A DNA stretch of 64,000 nt, from the NCBI RefSeq assembly GCF_001949145.1, contig NW_019091412.1:1028015-1092014 (forward strand), given 5' to 3'. Positions 23,601-34,916 of the stretch are shown here, one piece after another (position 1 is the first letter of the stretch; every line of letters begins with the position of its first letter). The notes beneath the pieces are model-generated. The model did not search any database and was not told where the DNA came from. It saw only the letters and a program-made list of their open reading frames with translations. The position numbers and the translations under genes are program-made. The stretch is from Acanthaster planci (Eukaryota > Echinodermata > Asteroidea > Valvatida > Acanthasteridae).

Positions 23601-25592
23601 AGAATCATTATGGTTGCGGTAAATATTTTAGTCCTGTGAATGTTCTTGGTGGACAGAGTTTATCGTCATGGCCTCTTGCAAACTTGATGTGGCTTTTAAT
23701 GGTACCAATGATTGGTGGTGATTTTGCCTTTAGGTGATATCAACAAGGCCAAAGACAGCTCCCAGGAATCAGTCGCCAGCATCCTGAAGGAGAAGGAACA
23801 AGCTTTGGAAGATCTAGCCTCGGTAGAGAATGCTTTCAGTGACCTACATCGACGATACGAGAAACTCAAACAGACTGTAGAGAGTTATAAAAAGGTAGGC
23901 CAGGTTGTTGTCTCAGTGGTAGCTTGACCTCATGCGGGCAGCAAGGGGCAGGTTGGAGCGACTACTGTTTGCAGACCACTGGTCGATTTTCCCTGGTAAC
24001 CTGTGCACAAAAGACATTCTGGATACCAGGGAAAATGAACCAGTGGTTGTCACTCAAACTTCTCCTAGATTAGTGCCCTCAGATGGAATGAACCATGCAT
24101 GTATTTACATTATTGGACACTTAATGTATCATATTCATAAGAGTAGGCATACCTCCTGGCATGCTTTTCATGTTGACTGTGATAGTGTTGCAGTAGCATG
24201 CACATTGTCACTGTTGGCAATTTTTTTGGCATATATGTGGAATGCAGCCTCATTCTCAACCCTAATGATGTTGCAGTCATAGGGTACCAGACTTGTCCCG
24301 TCGCCGCTGAATTGTTTTTTCTTTGATATGACAGAATGAAGAGGTTCTGAAGAAGTGTGTGTCAGATTACCAGGCCAAACTCAAGAAGCAAGAGCAGAGG
24401 TACCAGACACTTAAAACACACGCTGAGGAGAAGATTGAAAAGTGAGTCAAGTTTGGATACACGTTAATTTAACCCCACTGTTTTTTACATTTACTCAATG
24501 TGAATTGCAATACCACAAATGGACTTTGAAGAGAGTTTGCTTTGAGCAGAGAGCTGTCGTACCAGTGTCACCTTTAGCTTCGCTTTTGTAGTTCCCCTGA
24601 AACAGGCACTTGTGGGAAACATCTTGAAGTTTTGTTTTGTCTGGTTGATTTCCAGAGCCAACAATCAGATTGACATGGTTAAGAAGAGCTATGAGGGAGA
24701 GTTGAGTGCCCTGCAGGCCGCAGTCAAGAGAGAGATTATGAAGGTGGAGAGTATGGAAAAGACTATCGAACAGAAGGTGAAGAGATGAACCAGGAAATAA
24801 AACAACTTAATATCTGTAGCAGACATGTTTAATGAAGGGAATAAATATGTGCTTGGCTGGTGGTAACATGCATGTAGGAATGGCTCAGGAAAGTAGACCC
24901 AGCAAGAAATGAGACCGAGGGGTACNTCTCATCCCTTGCTGCATATGCAGGGAATGGATGCAACTAATCCCCCCCCCGCCCCCGCCTGCAACTTGGACAT
25001 TATCAGCATTCATTCTACTGAGCACCGTCCGAGCACATATTTATTCCCATTCATAAATATAATTTCAGACAGAGACTGAGTGGGTCGATAAAGGTCCATG
25101 CATTTTGTTCAAGAATGTTGCTTTCATTTCCCCGAAACACCCCTGTCCATTTTGTAATCTATTCCTTGTGCAAACTGTTCACAAGAATCTCCGCACATGA
25201 TTTGGCATGTGCATGGCAAGCTGCGTGCACACAGACTCTTGACCAATCAGAATTGATTAAACTGTCTTGTAACTAGATGCCAGCTCATGATTTAAGCAAC
25301 AGGCATTATCACTTCTCAGTGGGCATTGTTAAATGTTAATACATGGTCAAGTTGCACGTTGTTTAATAGGGAGACTGTCTGAGGTATTTGTGAATAAGCT
25401 TTCACTTCATGTCACTCAAGCGTGAGGAAAACCCTGATATGTTATGTGGGTGCTCTTGGTGCTGATTTGATCTGATTTTCACTGACATTATTTAGAAAAT
25501 CTTTATTCTTCCTCTTTCCACAGACCAAGGAGAACGCTGAGCTGACCAGTATCTGTGATGAACTCATTGTAAAGATTGCAGACAATAAATAG
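8681..25592 (+). CDS. TACC: Transforming acidic coiled-coil (TACC) protein, 21 coding exons
   Basis: Exons: 8681-8890, 14168-14367, 14628-14800, 14935-15163, 16044-16145, 16703-16804, 16974-17075, 17777-17878, 18072-18343, 18570-18629, 21633-21700, 21824-21893, 22152-22393, 22700-22780, 22884-22952, 23202-23311, 23500-23543, 23734-23894, 24335-24441, 24656-24776, 25524-25592. They sum to 2694 bases, 897 residues, with every junction in phase. TACC proteins bind microtubule plus ends and centrosomes with chTOG, and work in spindle assembly. Seen: N-terminal [13 protein letters not shown] like TACC3; six SDP-type units (DPF..NSP, residues about 200-405); [18 protein letters not shown] (541-558), matching the TACC3 clathrin-binding segment with its Aurora-A serine (here S550); and the C-terminal coiled coil (about 676-895) ending [18 protein letters not shown]. 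The start at 8681 is the first ATG in frame; alternative 5' exons are possible. Family assignment is very secure. Confidence 0.95.
11337..12428 (+). CDS. Large open exon or nested single-exon ORF inside a TACC intron
   Basis: From ATG 11337 (context CCAACCATGATGG) the frame runs 363 codons to TGA at 12426-12428; the frame is closed upstream at 11283. Composition is acidic, Ser/Glu/Gln-rich and low-complexity, with a TACC-like [13 protein letters not shown] near the C-terminal third. It lies between the first coding TACC exon and the VTFETP exon, where vertebrate TACC2 has a giant acidic exon. Phase-0 splice options exist (acceptor CACCTCAG before 11421; donors CCATTT|GTAAGA at 11718 or CCTGAG|GTAGCT at 12339) and would fit both flanking exons, but all are unproven. 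No polyadenylation hexamer closely follows the stop. It is therefore an alternative TACC exon, an alternative first exon, or an independent intronless gene; I favour the first. Confidence 0.5.
   Translation: MMVMPVMGDVNSHEGRQSAEEDIPHSPQRGPRGRYNDVQRLNYTTVENINFNRDHAKHKPAQRSFSLPAIPVSDQYRLGQVSVKQSSATGVDHIRQLAEASQTRPRFMSVQEALSEEDWTCRASLPFVRGEADGKPDQSTHEQHETWAIGDPFPEQCGPEKDQFGPTLSNLDHQIEPDQFELAAETPYNPASQDKENSAFPKDVVSEDGCFPIEGLKEQDVLEVLQALGADTDEDPFDSPLSSLPNETELCQVEQSLTTEAELRDLHVNDNELRFLEKELDVEGSHMQEVANHCEALPASMLLPSEPRSWEPQDVHQDATLLPGSGQDNRQIQPEVAYRPLHGFDVPTIRLPSLYSLLNLNRT
12760..13559. mobile_element. piggyBac-like MITE, long composite copy
   Basis: Starts TTAACCCTAACCC and ends GGGTTAGGGTTAA. TTAA flanks with CCCT termini are the piggyBac superfamily signature. 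Internally, AGGATTTTGGAG(A/G)ATTGAGGATGAA-type words recur at about 12808, 12880, 12925, 13250, 13310 and 13502. A second hairpin element sits inside at 13368-13482. No coding capacity. Confidence 0.65.
13368..13482. mobile_element. Nested hairpin element with CCAAT-containing arms
   Basis: Inverted arms of about 47 bases begin AATAGTGCGCCCCCAA and, on the opposite strand, AATAGTGTGCCTCCAA, and include GTTTGCAA(C/T)GCATTGGCCAATCAC. They enclose a short spacer near 13412-13438. It lies within the longer TTAA element and is probably an independent insertion. ATTGTGAATCGCTT just outside its right end reappears near 16488. Confidence 0.6.
13707..13765. mobile_element. 59-bp palindromic TTAA element, copy A
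   Basis: TTAACCCTAACCCTCCTCAA at the left is mirrored by the right end GGAGGGTTAGGGTTAA; the whole unit is 59 bases including TTAA at both ends. It matches the copy at 35069-35127 in reverse orientation with only a few differences. Probably a minimal internally deleted derivative of the larger TTAA elements nearby. Confidence 0.7.
14935..17878 (+). repeat. TACC: TACC SDP-repeat exon array (four identical-length 102-bp exons)
   Basis: Exon 14935-15163 encodes two units ([13 protein letters not shown] and [13 protein letters not shown]). It is followed by four exons at 16044, 16703, 16974 and 17777, each exactly 102 bases and each in phase 2 at both ends, encoding one unit: [39 protein letters not shown] and [13 protein letters not shown]. 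The equal length and phase show tandem exon duplication, and any exon could be skipped without a frameshift. Confidence 0.9.
17164..17517. mobile_element. piggyBac-like MITE, 354-bp copy
   Basis: Bounded by TTAA at 17164-17167 and 17514-17517. The left end reads TTAACCCTATCCC and the right end GAGGAGGGTTAGGGTTAA. Internal CCTCAATCCTTCAAAAT(T/C)CTCC words match the 12760-13559 copy. Lies in the TACC intron before exon 17777. Confidence 0.7.
19254..19322 (+). CDS. TACC: Candidate TACC cassette exon, duplicate of exon 18570-18629
   Basis: A 69-base open segment runs from acceptor CCCCTATCAG|GC to donor GAGGAAG|GTAGGA, phase 1 at both ends, so it can be inserted between exons 18570-18629 and 21633-21700 without breaking the frame. 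Its peptide ends [11 protein letters not shown](G), close to [11 protein letters not shown](G) at the end of the preceding exon, which uses the same GAAG|GT donor phase. That resemblance suggests exon duplication. No transcript evidence. Confidence 0.5.
20792..20857 (+). CDS. TACC: Candidate TACC cassette exon (66 bp)
   Basis: A long pyrimidine tract (about 20745-20787) ends in CCCTCAAAG|CTG. An open 66-base segment follows to a CAAGAAG|GTAGGG donor, phase 1 at both ends, compatible with the neighbouring TACC exons. It would add [20 protein letters not shown] followed by QE. Splice signals are good but there is no homology support. Confidence 0.4.
21244..21311. repeat. 17-bp tandem repeat, four perfect copies
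   Basis: AGAGTACAGTAACTGTC is repeated four times without mismatch, in a TACC intron. A short minisatellite; no function is apparent. Confidence 0.95.
24902..24925. repeat. Dispersed repeat fragment, copy 1
   Basis: GCAAGAAATGAGACCGAGGG followed by GTAC recurs at 63752-63775 with one change. Both copies are followed at different distances by a TTGCTNCATATG word, as if the two are differently deleted copies of one element. A C-rich tract follows at 24968-24990. Confidence 0.6.
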
Positions 25593-26087
25593 GACTGCGA
25601 ACTTGCCAGTTAGACAGTTAACTACAGTGACATACGTTTGCTGGCGGGAGGGTTTTGGTCGCCTGAAATGAGTTTCGCTGGTCGACTTTTTCTTGTTACC
25701 ACTTCATGTATTTATCTCTTGGAGTATGCATTGGCATGAAATTCTCAAAAGTGTTTGTGAAAGTTCCATCCACTATTGTATTTTTTACATGAGCAAATTA
25801 TCTCAGTGTTACAGTTGTGTGGTAATGGTGTGAGGAACCTAACTCTCTGGGTCACCTTAACCTGGTACAACAAATTGGAAGAACAGCATCAAAATCTTTG
25901 ACCAGAGCTGAAGTTAGTTAGAATCCATTCCAACCTCAAGACTACCCACTCAGAATTGTAACAGCCTGTCAGGAAGATTGTACAAATCACCCTTGGTGCA
26001 CTCTGGCAATGGAAGGAACGTTGTTCGTGTCACTTTGTTTTCTCCTAACCTCTCACAGCACCTCTTGTATGTTAGGGTAACCTTTTC

Positions 26088-26093
26088 AATAAA
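26088..26093 (+). terminator. TACC: Polyadenylation signal of TACC
   Basis: AATAAA, about 500 bases after the TACC stop codon at 25592, followed by a T-rich stretch. It is the first canonical hexamer I noticed after the stop. Confidence 0.55.
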
Positions 26094-27590
26094 TACATGT
26101 TCTATTTATTTTGACACAAGTATAGTTACTTTGAAAAAAAATATGTTTGGCTTATATTATCTATATGAAGCTATTATTAAAGGTCAATTAAATCCTGTTA
26201 GTTTGGTTTATGTTCATGAACCAGGACAGGTTAAACAGCTTGAGGATATCCTTCAAACTTTTTTCAAGGAATTAAAAGGAATTTAGGTAAACTAGTTTAA
26301 GTCACAATCACTTATCATTGTAAAGGCCATATTGATTATCGATTTAGCTCATTTGAAGTCTCCCAAACATAGGCTCAAAAAATAATACGAATATTAAATA
26401 ACACCAAAAAATAAACACCATTATCAGCACAAATATGATGCATTATTTCTAGCTATAGCCATTTTGCTATGGAAGACAGTTGTAATGTTTTCGCAGTATA
26501 CAGTACAAAATTGAACAGTCTCTATAGGTGAAAGTCAGGTGACATGTTGACTTGTAACATCAAGCGGTGTCACAATGTCTATGCATCATTGCGTGGAGTG
26601 GTCTTGTTTTCCCAGTCAAGTACATTCTAATCCTCTGTGTTGATCAGCCATACACTCCATAGAAGGGTCAGTGAACTTTTGTGTACTATTAGATGGTAAA
26701 CATTTTGTGTAAATACATTTAAAGCATAAATAATATGATGAAACTGTACATAGCTGTATCATACTCTGACATTTTCCAGTGTTTGGGAATTGCGAAGAAT
26801 TATTGAGTCTGTATGCATGGAAGAAAAAACAAAATCAGATTTCTTCCAGTTTTTTTGTTAGGAGGGTTAGAAAGAATGTTTGTGGTTCGTAGAAGAAAAT
26901 AATTTTTCTCTAGGCAGTTGTTTGATAAAGCTTGCCAAATTTATAATAGTATATTTATTTGATTTAGTTTGATTCGTCATTTGGGAAAAACGTTTCTAGA
27001 TTCTGGCTGTTGATTAATGCAGACAAAGCAAAGCAAATCATAAGAATTGCAAGTAAGTTTAAATTCAGGTGCTTTCACAGGTTGTTTTGAACCAGTACAC
27101 TGTGGGCAGGCCTGGTTAGAGAAATATTAGCTTTTCCTCGGAATTGTCATTTTCTACCATTTGAAGGTGAGGGCAGACAAAGCTACACGATTGTCCATCT
27201 ACCTTCATCCATTAAGTCACGTGTCAAAACTAAAATGTCATGTAAATAGTGCCGCGGGTTGTTCCTAATTATCACATTCTGTGTGTCGCCAGTGATGATG
27301 TAAACAGGTGATAAATCCAGGCAGGAAAACTTAATAAACAATCATTGATGTCTGGAGAATAAGAGTTTGAAAGTCAATTTTTTTTACATCAACCACTTTG
27401 TATAAAAAAATTGAAACAGCTTAAATTTAATGAACTTAAGATTAGTTTTTAATCAGAGTGTACTTGAAGGAGCTTTCCTTCGTACACGTAGGTTTTTGAG
27501 ATTTGGATTCGGGATAGAAAGACAAGCACACAAAGGAAAATGCAAACCCACGGAACTGCAAATCTCTAGAAGTTTCTACGAAGTGTAAAC

Positions 27591-27605
27591 GGCGCCCTCT
27601 GTTGG
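27591..27605 (-). promoter_or_regulatory. CTCF-like motif upstream of the polycystin-like gene
   Basis: On the minus strand the sequence reads CCAACAGAGGGCGCC, matching the core of the bilaterian CTCF consensus. It lies between the TACC 3' end and the next gene start. By eye only; similar words also occur in some SINEs. Confidence 0.35.
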
Positions 27606-27979
27606 TATTCAACGGCCAGCTACCCCACAATTCATTGCGAAAAGTTTGCTACTTCTGAAAACTTAGAGAAGAAAGTTCTTTTGGGGATCAAATTCCGCGT
27701 ATCGCTGAAAATTAACTGAAGCCGTTTTATTAGACAGGAATTATGATGGTATGTTTCAATTCTTTAATCATAAAAATGATTAGAATGAACACTTTGATCC
27801 AAGTTAGACACTTTAAGATTTGAAAGAGTCAATTTTTTGTCAAGGAAAACTATTGTCGCGTCACCATTCGTTGCTATGCTGCTCCTCCGTTATAAAAACG
27901 AGAGCAAACCATGGAAACGTCAGTTGTGTTTATGCTGTGCTTTCAGTGTGGACGCCTTTCCTGTTCGTGAGAATTACGA

Positions 27980-30900
27980 ATGCGATTTCGCCTGATTATT
28001 GCCGTACTTCTTTGGGCTCCAGTCTTCAAGACTGTGAGGTAAGCCAGTTTAGTGATTCATTCAGACATACGGCCTAGCCTACTGAGTACTGTGGCCTAAC
28101 TAGTACATGTAATTGTAAAGTTCGTGTGCATATGCAGATTGCTTACCGGCCTACGTGACTCTGGAGTGGGCTGGGGATTAGGCTGCTTCATGGTTTTTAG
28201 GCCTCAGCCCCAGCTGATAAGCCTGGCATTTAAGCCTGACTGTTATCCTACTAATGAGTAATGTATTGTGGTGCCCTGCCACATTTTCATGGAAAGCACT
28301 TGTCTGTTCAGTTTTTAAGTCAAAGCTGTGTGTTACAACATAAAAGCCACAACATGTGTCATGAAACAAAACACAAAAACTGAACAGCAAATTGAAACAA
28401 CAAAGTAGGCCTAGGCAGGTAGGCCTTAGATAACATTTCAAGCGTGAACTTATCAAATAGATCAATGATAAAAAGTAGCCATCCTTTGTTGACCTAACTT
28501 CTTGCTATGATTTCTGAGAAAAGTTTCAAAACAAGCCTTGTTTTATAATTCTCTGTTGGAAAAATCATGTACAGTGCCAATCATTTCTCATTCCTGTAAA
28601 CAAAGGATTAAGCCTTAAGGGTGCATTCCATCAAATTGTATTTCTGCAAACGAGCTCATTAATATTTTGTGATCTCACAGGGTTTTTACAGTAAGACATA
28701 TGCCATAATAAGGAGGGATCATAGAAATGTTTCTCTCAATCCCAAATTTGGGACTGATAGTTTCCAGTTTGGGGTATTTCTTTCACAAAATGCCCCAAAT
28801 TGCAGGCCTATTTTGGATAGAGGCAGCCGGCTATATTCAGAACTGAGCGTATAGTTTTACTACCATTTTGGTGATATCTTCGAGGAAAGGCCAATAAAAA
28901 AATTTTGGTGGCTAACCTTCATAAAATTGAAACGAAAAGTGATCTTCTGGCCATAATATTGAATTTCCAGTGAAAAAGCGGAGGCCAACCTCTCTCCGGG
29001 AGTCGACAGGCAGTAGTATTTCAGTCTGATTTTGCACAGTTTTCTATGGCCACATATTTGGTGAAGTGTAACCTTAACATTTAAATACAGAAGTCAAACC
29101 ATTACATTTGAACATTATTCTCACAGCTCCCAGACCTTTAGTACCATCTCGGGTCTCTCCCAGGGTAGTCTCCCCATCTCTACCCTGCCTGAAGACTGTC
29201 CGTCAACTGTTGACGTGTCTGACATCGTCTTCATCTCTGCAGTCCCAATAGCCATTGGCTTCGGACTGCTCCTGCTCTTGGCCTTTCTGCAAGATCTTAG
29301 ACAGGCATGCAAGGTATATGAATTGCAACAAGAAATGAAACCTGATGTTTACTTGACTTCCTTCTAAAAGTTTTGTGCACATCCCATCATAACCTGAATG
29401 TTTTTCTTAAATCATCTTCTCATGTGTTTCTTTGTTACAGAGCAAACGCTCCTGTCCACCATCTCCTTGCAACATCCGGGGAAACAGGGCCAGAAAGGAG
29501 CGTACCTACATCATCGATGTAAACTATGCTGGCCGTTCATATTGGGGTTCATTCCTACGTTGGTGTGCACTGCACAAATCATCAGGTGCAAAGAAAAACC
29601 CGCGTCTTATGAGACTCCAAGGAACAACTGGCTTCAGCAACTGGTGAGTTAATTTAAAACATTTGGCTTGTCTTAAACATTCAGTGAATATCTTATGTGT
29701 TACTGTGACAAACAAGCAATTTGCGTTGATTCTTGTTTCTGCCTTAAACTTTTTCCACAGGCTATCTTTTGATCTGGTTCTTGGAAAAACTTCAGAGCAG
29801 AAGACTTTGACAACCCCTCGCTCCATTGGTAAGCTCGTAGCCGTGGAGACGAAGTACCCATCAGCGAGCGATGGATTCAACTCCAGGCTGCTTCCATCTT
29901 CCAACATTGGAGCTTGCCTTCGAGGAATCATCAACAGGGCATGTGATATGTGAGTTCTTCTTTTAGCTTAGTTCTGCAACAGATTCTGTATGGATCCATT
30001 GAAATGCCATAAACTTACTCGTCGTGGACTGCTGGGCATAGTTTCAAAGACGAGTTCCCATTTACCAAGCGTTGTACACTTGCACGCATATTTGACAGGT
30101 ACCTTTCACTGAGGTGTCCGTTTGAACATGAGCATTTTACAGATGTATGCCCTCCACAAAGCCAGCAGTGTATTTGTCGTGTTCTTGAGTGATGCCAGTG
30201 TATTCGATTTACGTTACAATGGCCTCTTATTTCCTATGAGTATACTCATAGTGGTGGATTTTGGTACACCAATGCAGAGATTTTGACAGAAATATGACTT
30301 TGTGAAGAAATGTATATACAATTCTACTTTTAAGAGATTGATCCTGTGTTCAGAAATACTGCTTCAAACAAGACATTTTTGAAGATTTAGTTTTCAAATG
30401 ATGAAGTGCTCAGAAGTGTGATATTCAAACTTTGATCCTTTCTTCTTTTCACTGGCACATTTTTCAGTGAGATCAAGAAAATCCATGCCATGGATACTAA
30501 GACCCAGGATTGTTTCATCTCTGGCTGTGGAGCAGGTAGTGGTGGTATATCATCATCAGACCAAGGAATTACTACCATCTTTCCACTGCTACTCTCTACC
30601 ACTCAGCCGGCATCCAGGGTCAACTACATCGCTTACTACTTAAAGAATGGCTCTCTGTGGACCTCTGCCTTCACACCATGGCGTCAGGGTAACTTCACCG
30701 GATCTCGACACATCACCTGTTTGTTTGCCTGCATTAGTTACACTATGGTTGCAGTGCAGGTGACGTCGAACCCAGTTTTGCAGCCATCTCTTGGAGAGTT
30801 TGTTTTGATCAGCTCCATGGATTTCGATATCACTGTGGGGATGGTCATCAAGGCAGCGGGGGTCAGCATTGTACTCTTCCCTTTTTTCATCATGATTGAA

Positions 30901-33189
30901 GTACTTTGCCGCTCTGCCCCGACCATTCTGTCATCATGTGGTCAACCTGCCATGTCTCCTCTGGAACGAAACGGAAACTTATTTTTGACAACGGCTCGCA
31001 GTTCTCAACCAGTAAAAACTCAGTCTGCATCTGGGAGCTTCTGTGGTGGTGGCGGTGGTGAAGATGAAGGTGTCACAGATGAGTTCCAACGGAAGTCTGT
31101 CAGTGCTCCAGATATGCAAGGCTACGGAATGAGACCAGCGGATAACGACAAACAACTAACCGAGGATGCTACAACACACTGCGACAACATTGGCAGTCAA
31201 TGTGCCACCTGTAACAATACTAATGGCATTGATTCCAAACCAGTCTCCATCACCGATTCAGCAACCACTGTCTCTGATGACATCTGTGAAGATAATCAGT
31301 CCATCTGTCCTGCTGACCAACTGAAATGCCATCACAAGTTGACTTGCCACAAGTGTCCTGTATGCCATCGGACCACCGGGAGCAGATATTATGACCCAGG
31401 AGCTGGCTGTTCAGGAGAAAACACATCAGCTGGTTACAAGTTCTATAAGCATGGAGGCTTCATTCGTCCAGGGTATGCCTATTCCAGCTCTAGCCTTGAT
31501 TCAGCAGGTAGTTCTAGAAGTTCTCTGAGCAGTAACCCAACCTTGGCAGATCTCTCCATATCTTCATCCAGTGATTCCAGTAAATCTGCATCCATCAGCG
31601 ATTCATCATGCATCATCTCCAACCAACCACTGGATGAGTCATCTCCTTACAACACCCAAGGTGCAATCAAACCTACAGCATCTGATGACAATCTTGACAT
31701 CGTGAACAAACGCCAGACTGCTCCATCACTGTCACCATCCAAGGAGCTGTCAGAATACCGGCCTGACTCCATCTCAAGAGCTACATCAACCTCTGGACTT
31801 CTTGAGAAAAAACACAAGACAACCTGCAAATGGGAGGCTGGTGATCAATTTCAAGGCAGCAAGTATCTGGATAATGACAAGAAGATGAAGCAAGAAGACA
31901 TAACTCCAACAAAATTCATAAAGTACACTGATGCCCTTCTTGAGCCAGAAATCAAAACAGCCATAGTGTTGCGCACCAAGAATTACATCAGCAGGTTCAG
32001 TGACATGGGCAAAGGCAGATGGGTGTCCTTACCAAAGCTGGATGCAGTCCTCTCCGAAGAAAACTTCAACACCATTGAGAAGACTGATATCAAGTCTAAC
32101 CTGTCTGTCCCTGGGACGGCACAAGAGCACAAGATCCAACGCATCGCAGAGAGACCCTATCAACACAGTCCAATGACAACTGGTTCCGACTACATCATCA
32201 ATATTCCACTGGAATTTGAAATGCCAAAAGTAACCATAGAGAGAACCACCAGCCATAAGTCTTTCTTCTTCAACTTGAAAAAGTGGCTGGTTGGATTTCG
32301 CTCCAAGCCTAAGGTTGATGTTGGTGATGACTACAAGCTGGAGGTGACTGAGGAAGATGCTGCCATTAAGTTCTCACCTGAGAACAACTGTCTGCCCTGC
32401 AGCCATGATGTCACCTTGGAAGTCCAGGTCGATGAAGAAGCTAAATGTAATAGCAACTCAAAGGGTTCCTCTCAAAGAAATGCCTACATGACAATACCAA
32501 ATACCTCCGACAGTGACAACATCAGTGCAAAGATGACCGATGACCACCTCAAGGGATCCATCTTCCAGTCATCAAGTCATTTAATTGAGTACCAGCCTGA
32601 TGCCATTAGTTCTTTCTCTTCAAGCAGCTGGATGAGTATTGTATCATCTCGTGATGACACAAATGAAAACAACAACAATCAAGTGACCATCATCCAAGTC
32701 AAGCCTTGTGATGAACCAACCATTAACGTGTCAGCCAGTGCAACCTCCTCTGATGCTGATGTTGCCATGGATGCCAACCAGTCTACATCCAACTCAGCTA
32801 TCATACAGTCTGATTCCTCTGAGAACGACGTAACCCACTCCGATGGGGATTCGGCCAGTACCAACTCTGGTAGCTCTCCAATAAGCCAGCAGGTGTTTGA
32901 AGCCCAGTCAGCATCAACCAACAAGCACTGTACTGGCTGCATCCCATTTCTGACGGTGCTCAGCCAAGTCCTTCTGATTACATCCTCTGTGTTAGCCATC
33001 GTATGGTCTGTGTCATCTTTCCACGGTCTCTGCAGGAATACTTTCTTGGAATGGGTCGCAACTGCCATCATTGCCATTCTCTTCCATGCTCTCGTCTTGG
33101 ACACAATCAAGGCCATCATTTTGACTGTAATTAAAAGGCGCAGAGACAAAAGAGCTACCTCGCCCACGCCTCACACAGTCATTTATTAA
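27980..33189 (+). CDS. Truncated polycystin-1-like membrane protein (5 TM, no pore)
   Basis: Exons 27980-28038, 29127-29313, 29441-29643, 29761-29949 and 30468-33189 join in phase to 1119 residues. Residues 1-19 look like a signal peptide, followed by a short ectodomain and TM1 (about 53-74). A divergent PLAT-like region spans about 103-235. SLWTSAFTPWRQGNFTGSRH and then ITC (about 275-297) match the segment leading into TM2 of polycystin-1 (LW...FTR.QR.TC). TM2 is about 295-312 and TM3 about 332-360. A roughly 680-residue Ser/Asp-rich loop follows, then TM4 (about 1040-1062) and TM5 (about 1073-1097), and a basic tail ending at TAA. REJ, GAIN/GPS and the six-helix cation channel of full polycystin-1 are absent. 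The polyadenylation hexamer 87 bases after the stop supports a true end. Function unknown; signalling or a partner role at cilia or membrane is inference. Confidence 0.8.
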
Positions 33190-33275
33190 ACCAGATTCCG
33201 GACCATCCATCACACAGACTGTAGCATATCAACATTTTACTCACTCTCAAGCTGTAAATAACCATGGAAAACCTC

Positions 33276-33281
33276 AATAAA
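33276..33281 (+). terminator. Polyadenylation signal of the polycystin-like gene
   Basis: AATAAA 87 bases after the TAA at 33187-33189, with a second AATAAA near 33310. It confirms that the gene ends after TM5 rather than continuing into channel exons. Confidence 0.75.
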
Positions 33282-34916
33282 AAAGCAATTAATTTACCTT
33301 CGAATCCGAAAATAAACAATCCTCATTTTCACTTGACTCCTTATTCTCACTTCCAGTATCAGTAAATCCTGAATGTTACACTCAACTTTACAGCCTGTTT
33401 ATGATGGATGGTCCAATCAAGTCTTGCAGCAACTTGTGACAGATTTGGGGAGGGTTCGGGATAAGTTTTAGGATAGACAGTACATTTATCTTTATAGTTA
33501 CATCAATGAAGAAATTCAAAACTTTACCACCACTTGAAAGACACGAAACATGTGACTGAGACTCGAGTTGAATTATGAGCCCTTTCCTTTTCTGTCACTT
33601 CAGTGCTGTCATAATTACAACACACACACAAATGTCAAAAATCCTAGCCACAAGGTGACTGATGTGATATCTGAATAGATTTTTATTTTGCTTTGGAGTT
33701 AATGAATTGGAGAAAATAGCCTTGCCTGTCAAACTTTAGGCTAAAGACTCCAAACAAAATAATTTAACTGTGCTACAATCCTTGGCGTTGACTAAAACTT
33801 GAATCAGTATCTATGCACTGGAAAATATCAGAAAAGTGCACCCACTTCTGTTGAAGTGTGAAATAAAAAAACTAAAAAAAATAATAAAAAATAAAACTAA
33901 AAAAACTGCTTGGGACGAGCAAAGCTATGCCACAATCATGGGAATTCATTGAAAACATTTGTTACTCAAAAAAATGATCAAAAATCTGTATAGAATGTAC
34001 AACACTCCGATCATTGACAATTTTGATGGAGTAATTTCTCTGACTTTCACCTGAATCAAGATCTGGTAATTGAAATTTGATAGAAACATAGGAATTTTAG
34101 ACTCTGCAACTTGGATTTTCTTTTCAGCTCAAAGAGGTTTGCTATTTTTGACAACATAATTATGCTAATACCAGTGAAATACATTAATCTCATCATATGC
34201 TTGAAATTTAGAACAAATAGCTTGGTAAAAATCTTTAGTCAATTTGAATTGCAGCAGAAAGTAAAAAAACAAAAATGTCTTTGAAATCTATATATGGGAC
34301 ATCACGTGGAAATCATTTGGAAAATATTTGAACTTACCGGTAATTATGAATTCTGAAATGAATATAAATTTAAAATCAATGTAATAGGGCCACTGAATTC
34401 AACAATGCAGCATTGGAGGGTATTTAAAGTAGAATAGCAGCATATATTTCTGATGTAGGTAGGGACACTCAGAATTAAGGGGATGAATAAAATTCATGGA
34501 AAAACAACAGATCATGTGTGTCCCAATTTTTGTTTGTCTACTTAAGAAAGCCCAAAATATTAAAAAAAGACACTGACAAAGATGAAGGGCAAAGACAAGA
34601 AAATTGGCTGTTTTAAATGTCTATTTAAAGAAAATAATGAAATGCAATATGGAAATGAAAAAATATTTCAAACGGAAAATTTGGGAATCTACAAATACAT
34701 GTACACCATTTCAGGTGCTCGAAGGGGTACTAACCTATTTTTGTTTGGGAAATGTTTTTCCTTATGGTACATAATTATTCATTAATATACAAAAATAGAA
34801 CGAACTACAATTCAAAGCAACTCTAACTCAGCCTATATGAATGTCCCGGCTTACTGACAATGGGAGACTTTGAAAAGCTGGTGGCAGCAGACAATGCTCC
34901 TTTTCCAAGTTATTGC

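Larger units (their letters stand above)
25593..27979. other. TACC 3' UTR and intergenic region
   Basis: The presumed TACC 3' UTR ends near an AATAAA at 26088-26093. Beyond it, ATG 26143 to TAG 26286 gives 47 AT-rich, coding-like codons that I do not recognise. A CTCF-like motif lies at 27591-27605, and the 5' leader of the next gene starts somewhere before 27980. Nothing else supported. Confidence 0.6.

Noticed and set aside
32679-33167. 162-codon minus-strand frame
   Set aside because: Shadow of the polycystin-like coding exon.
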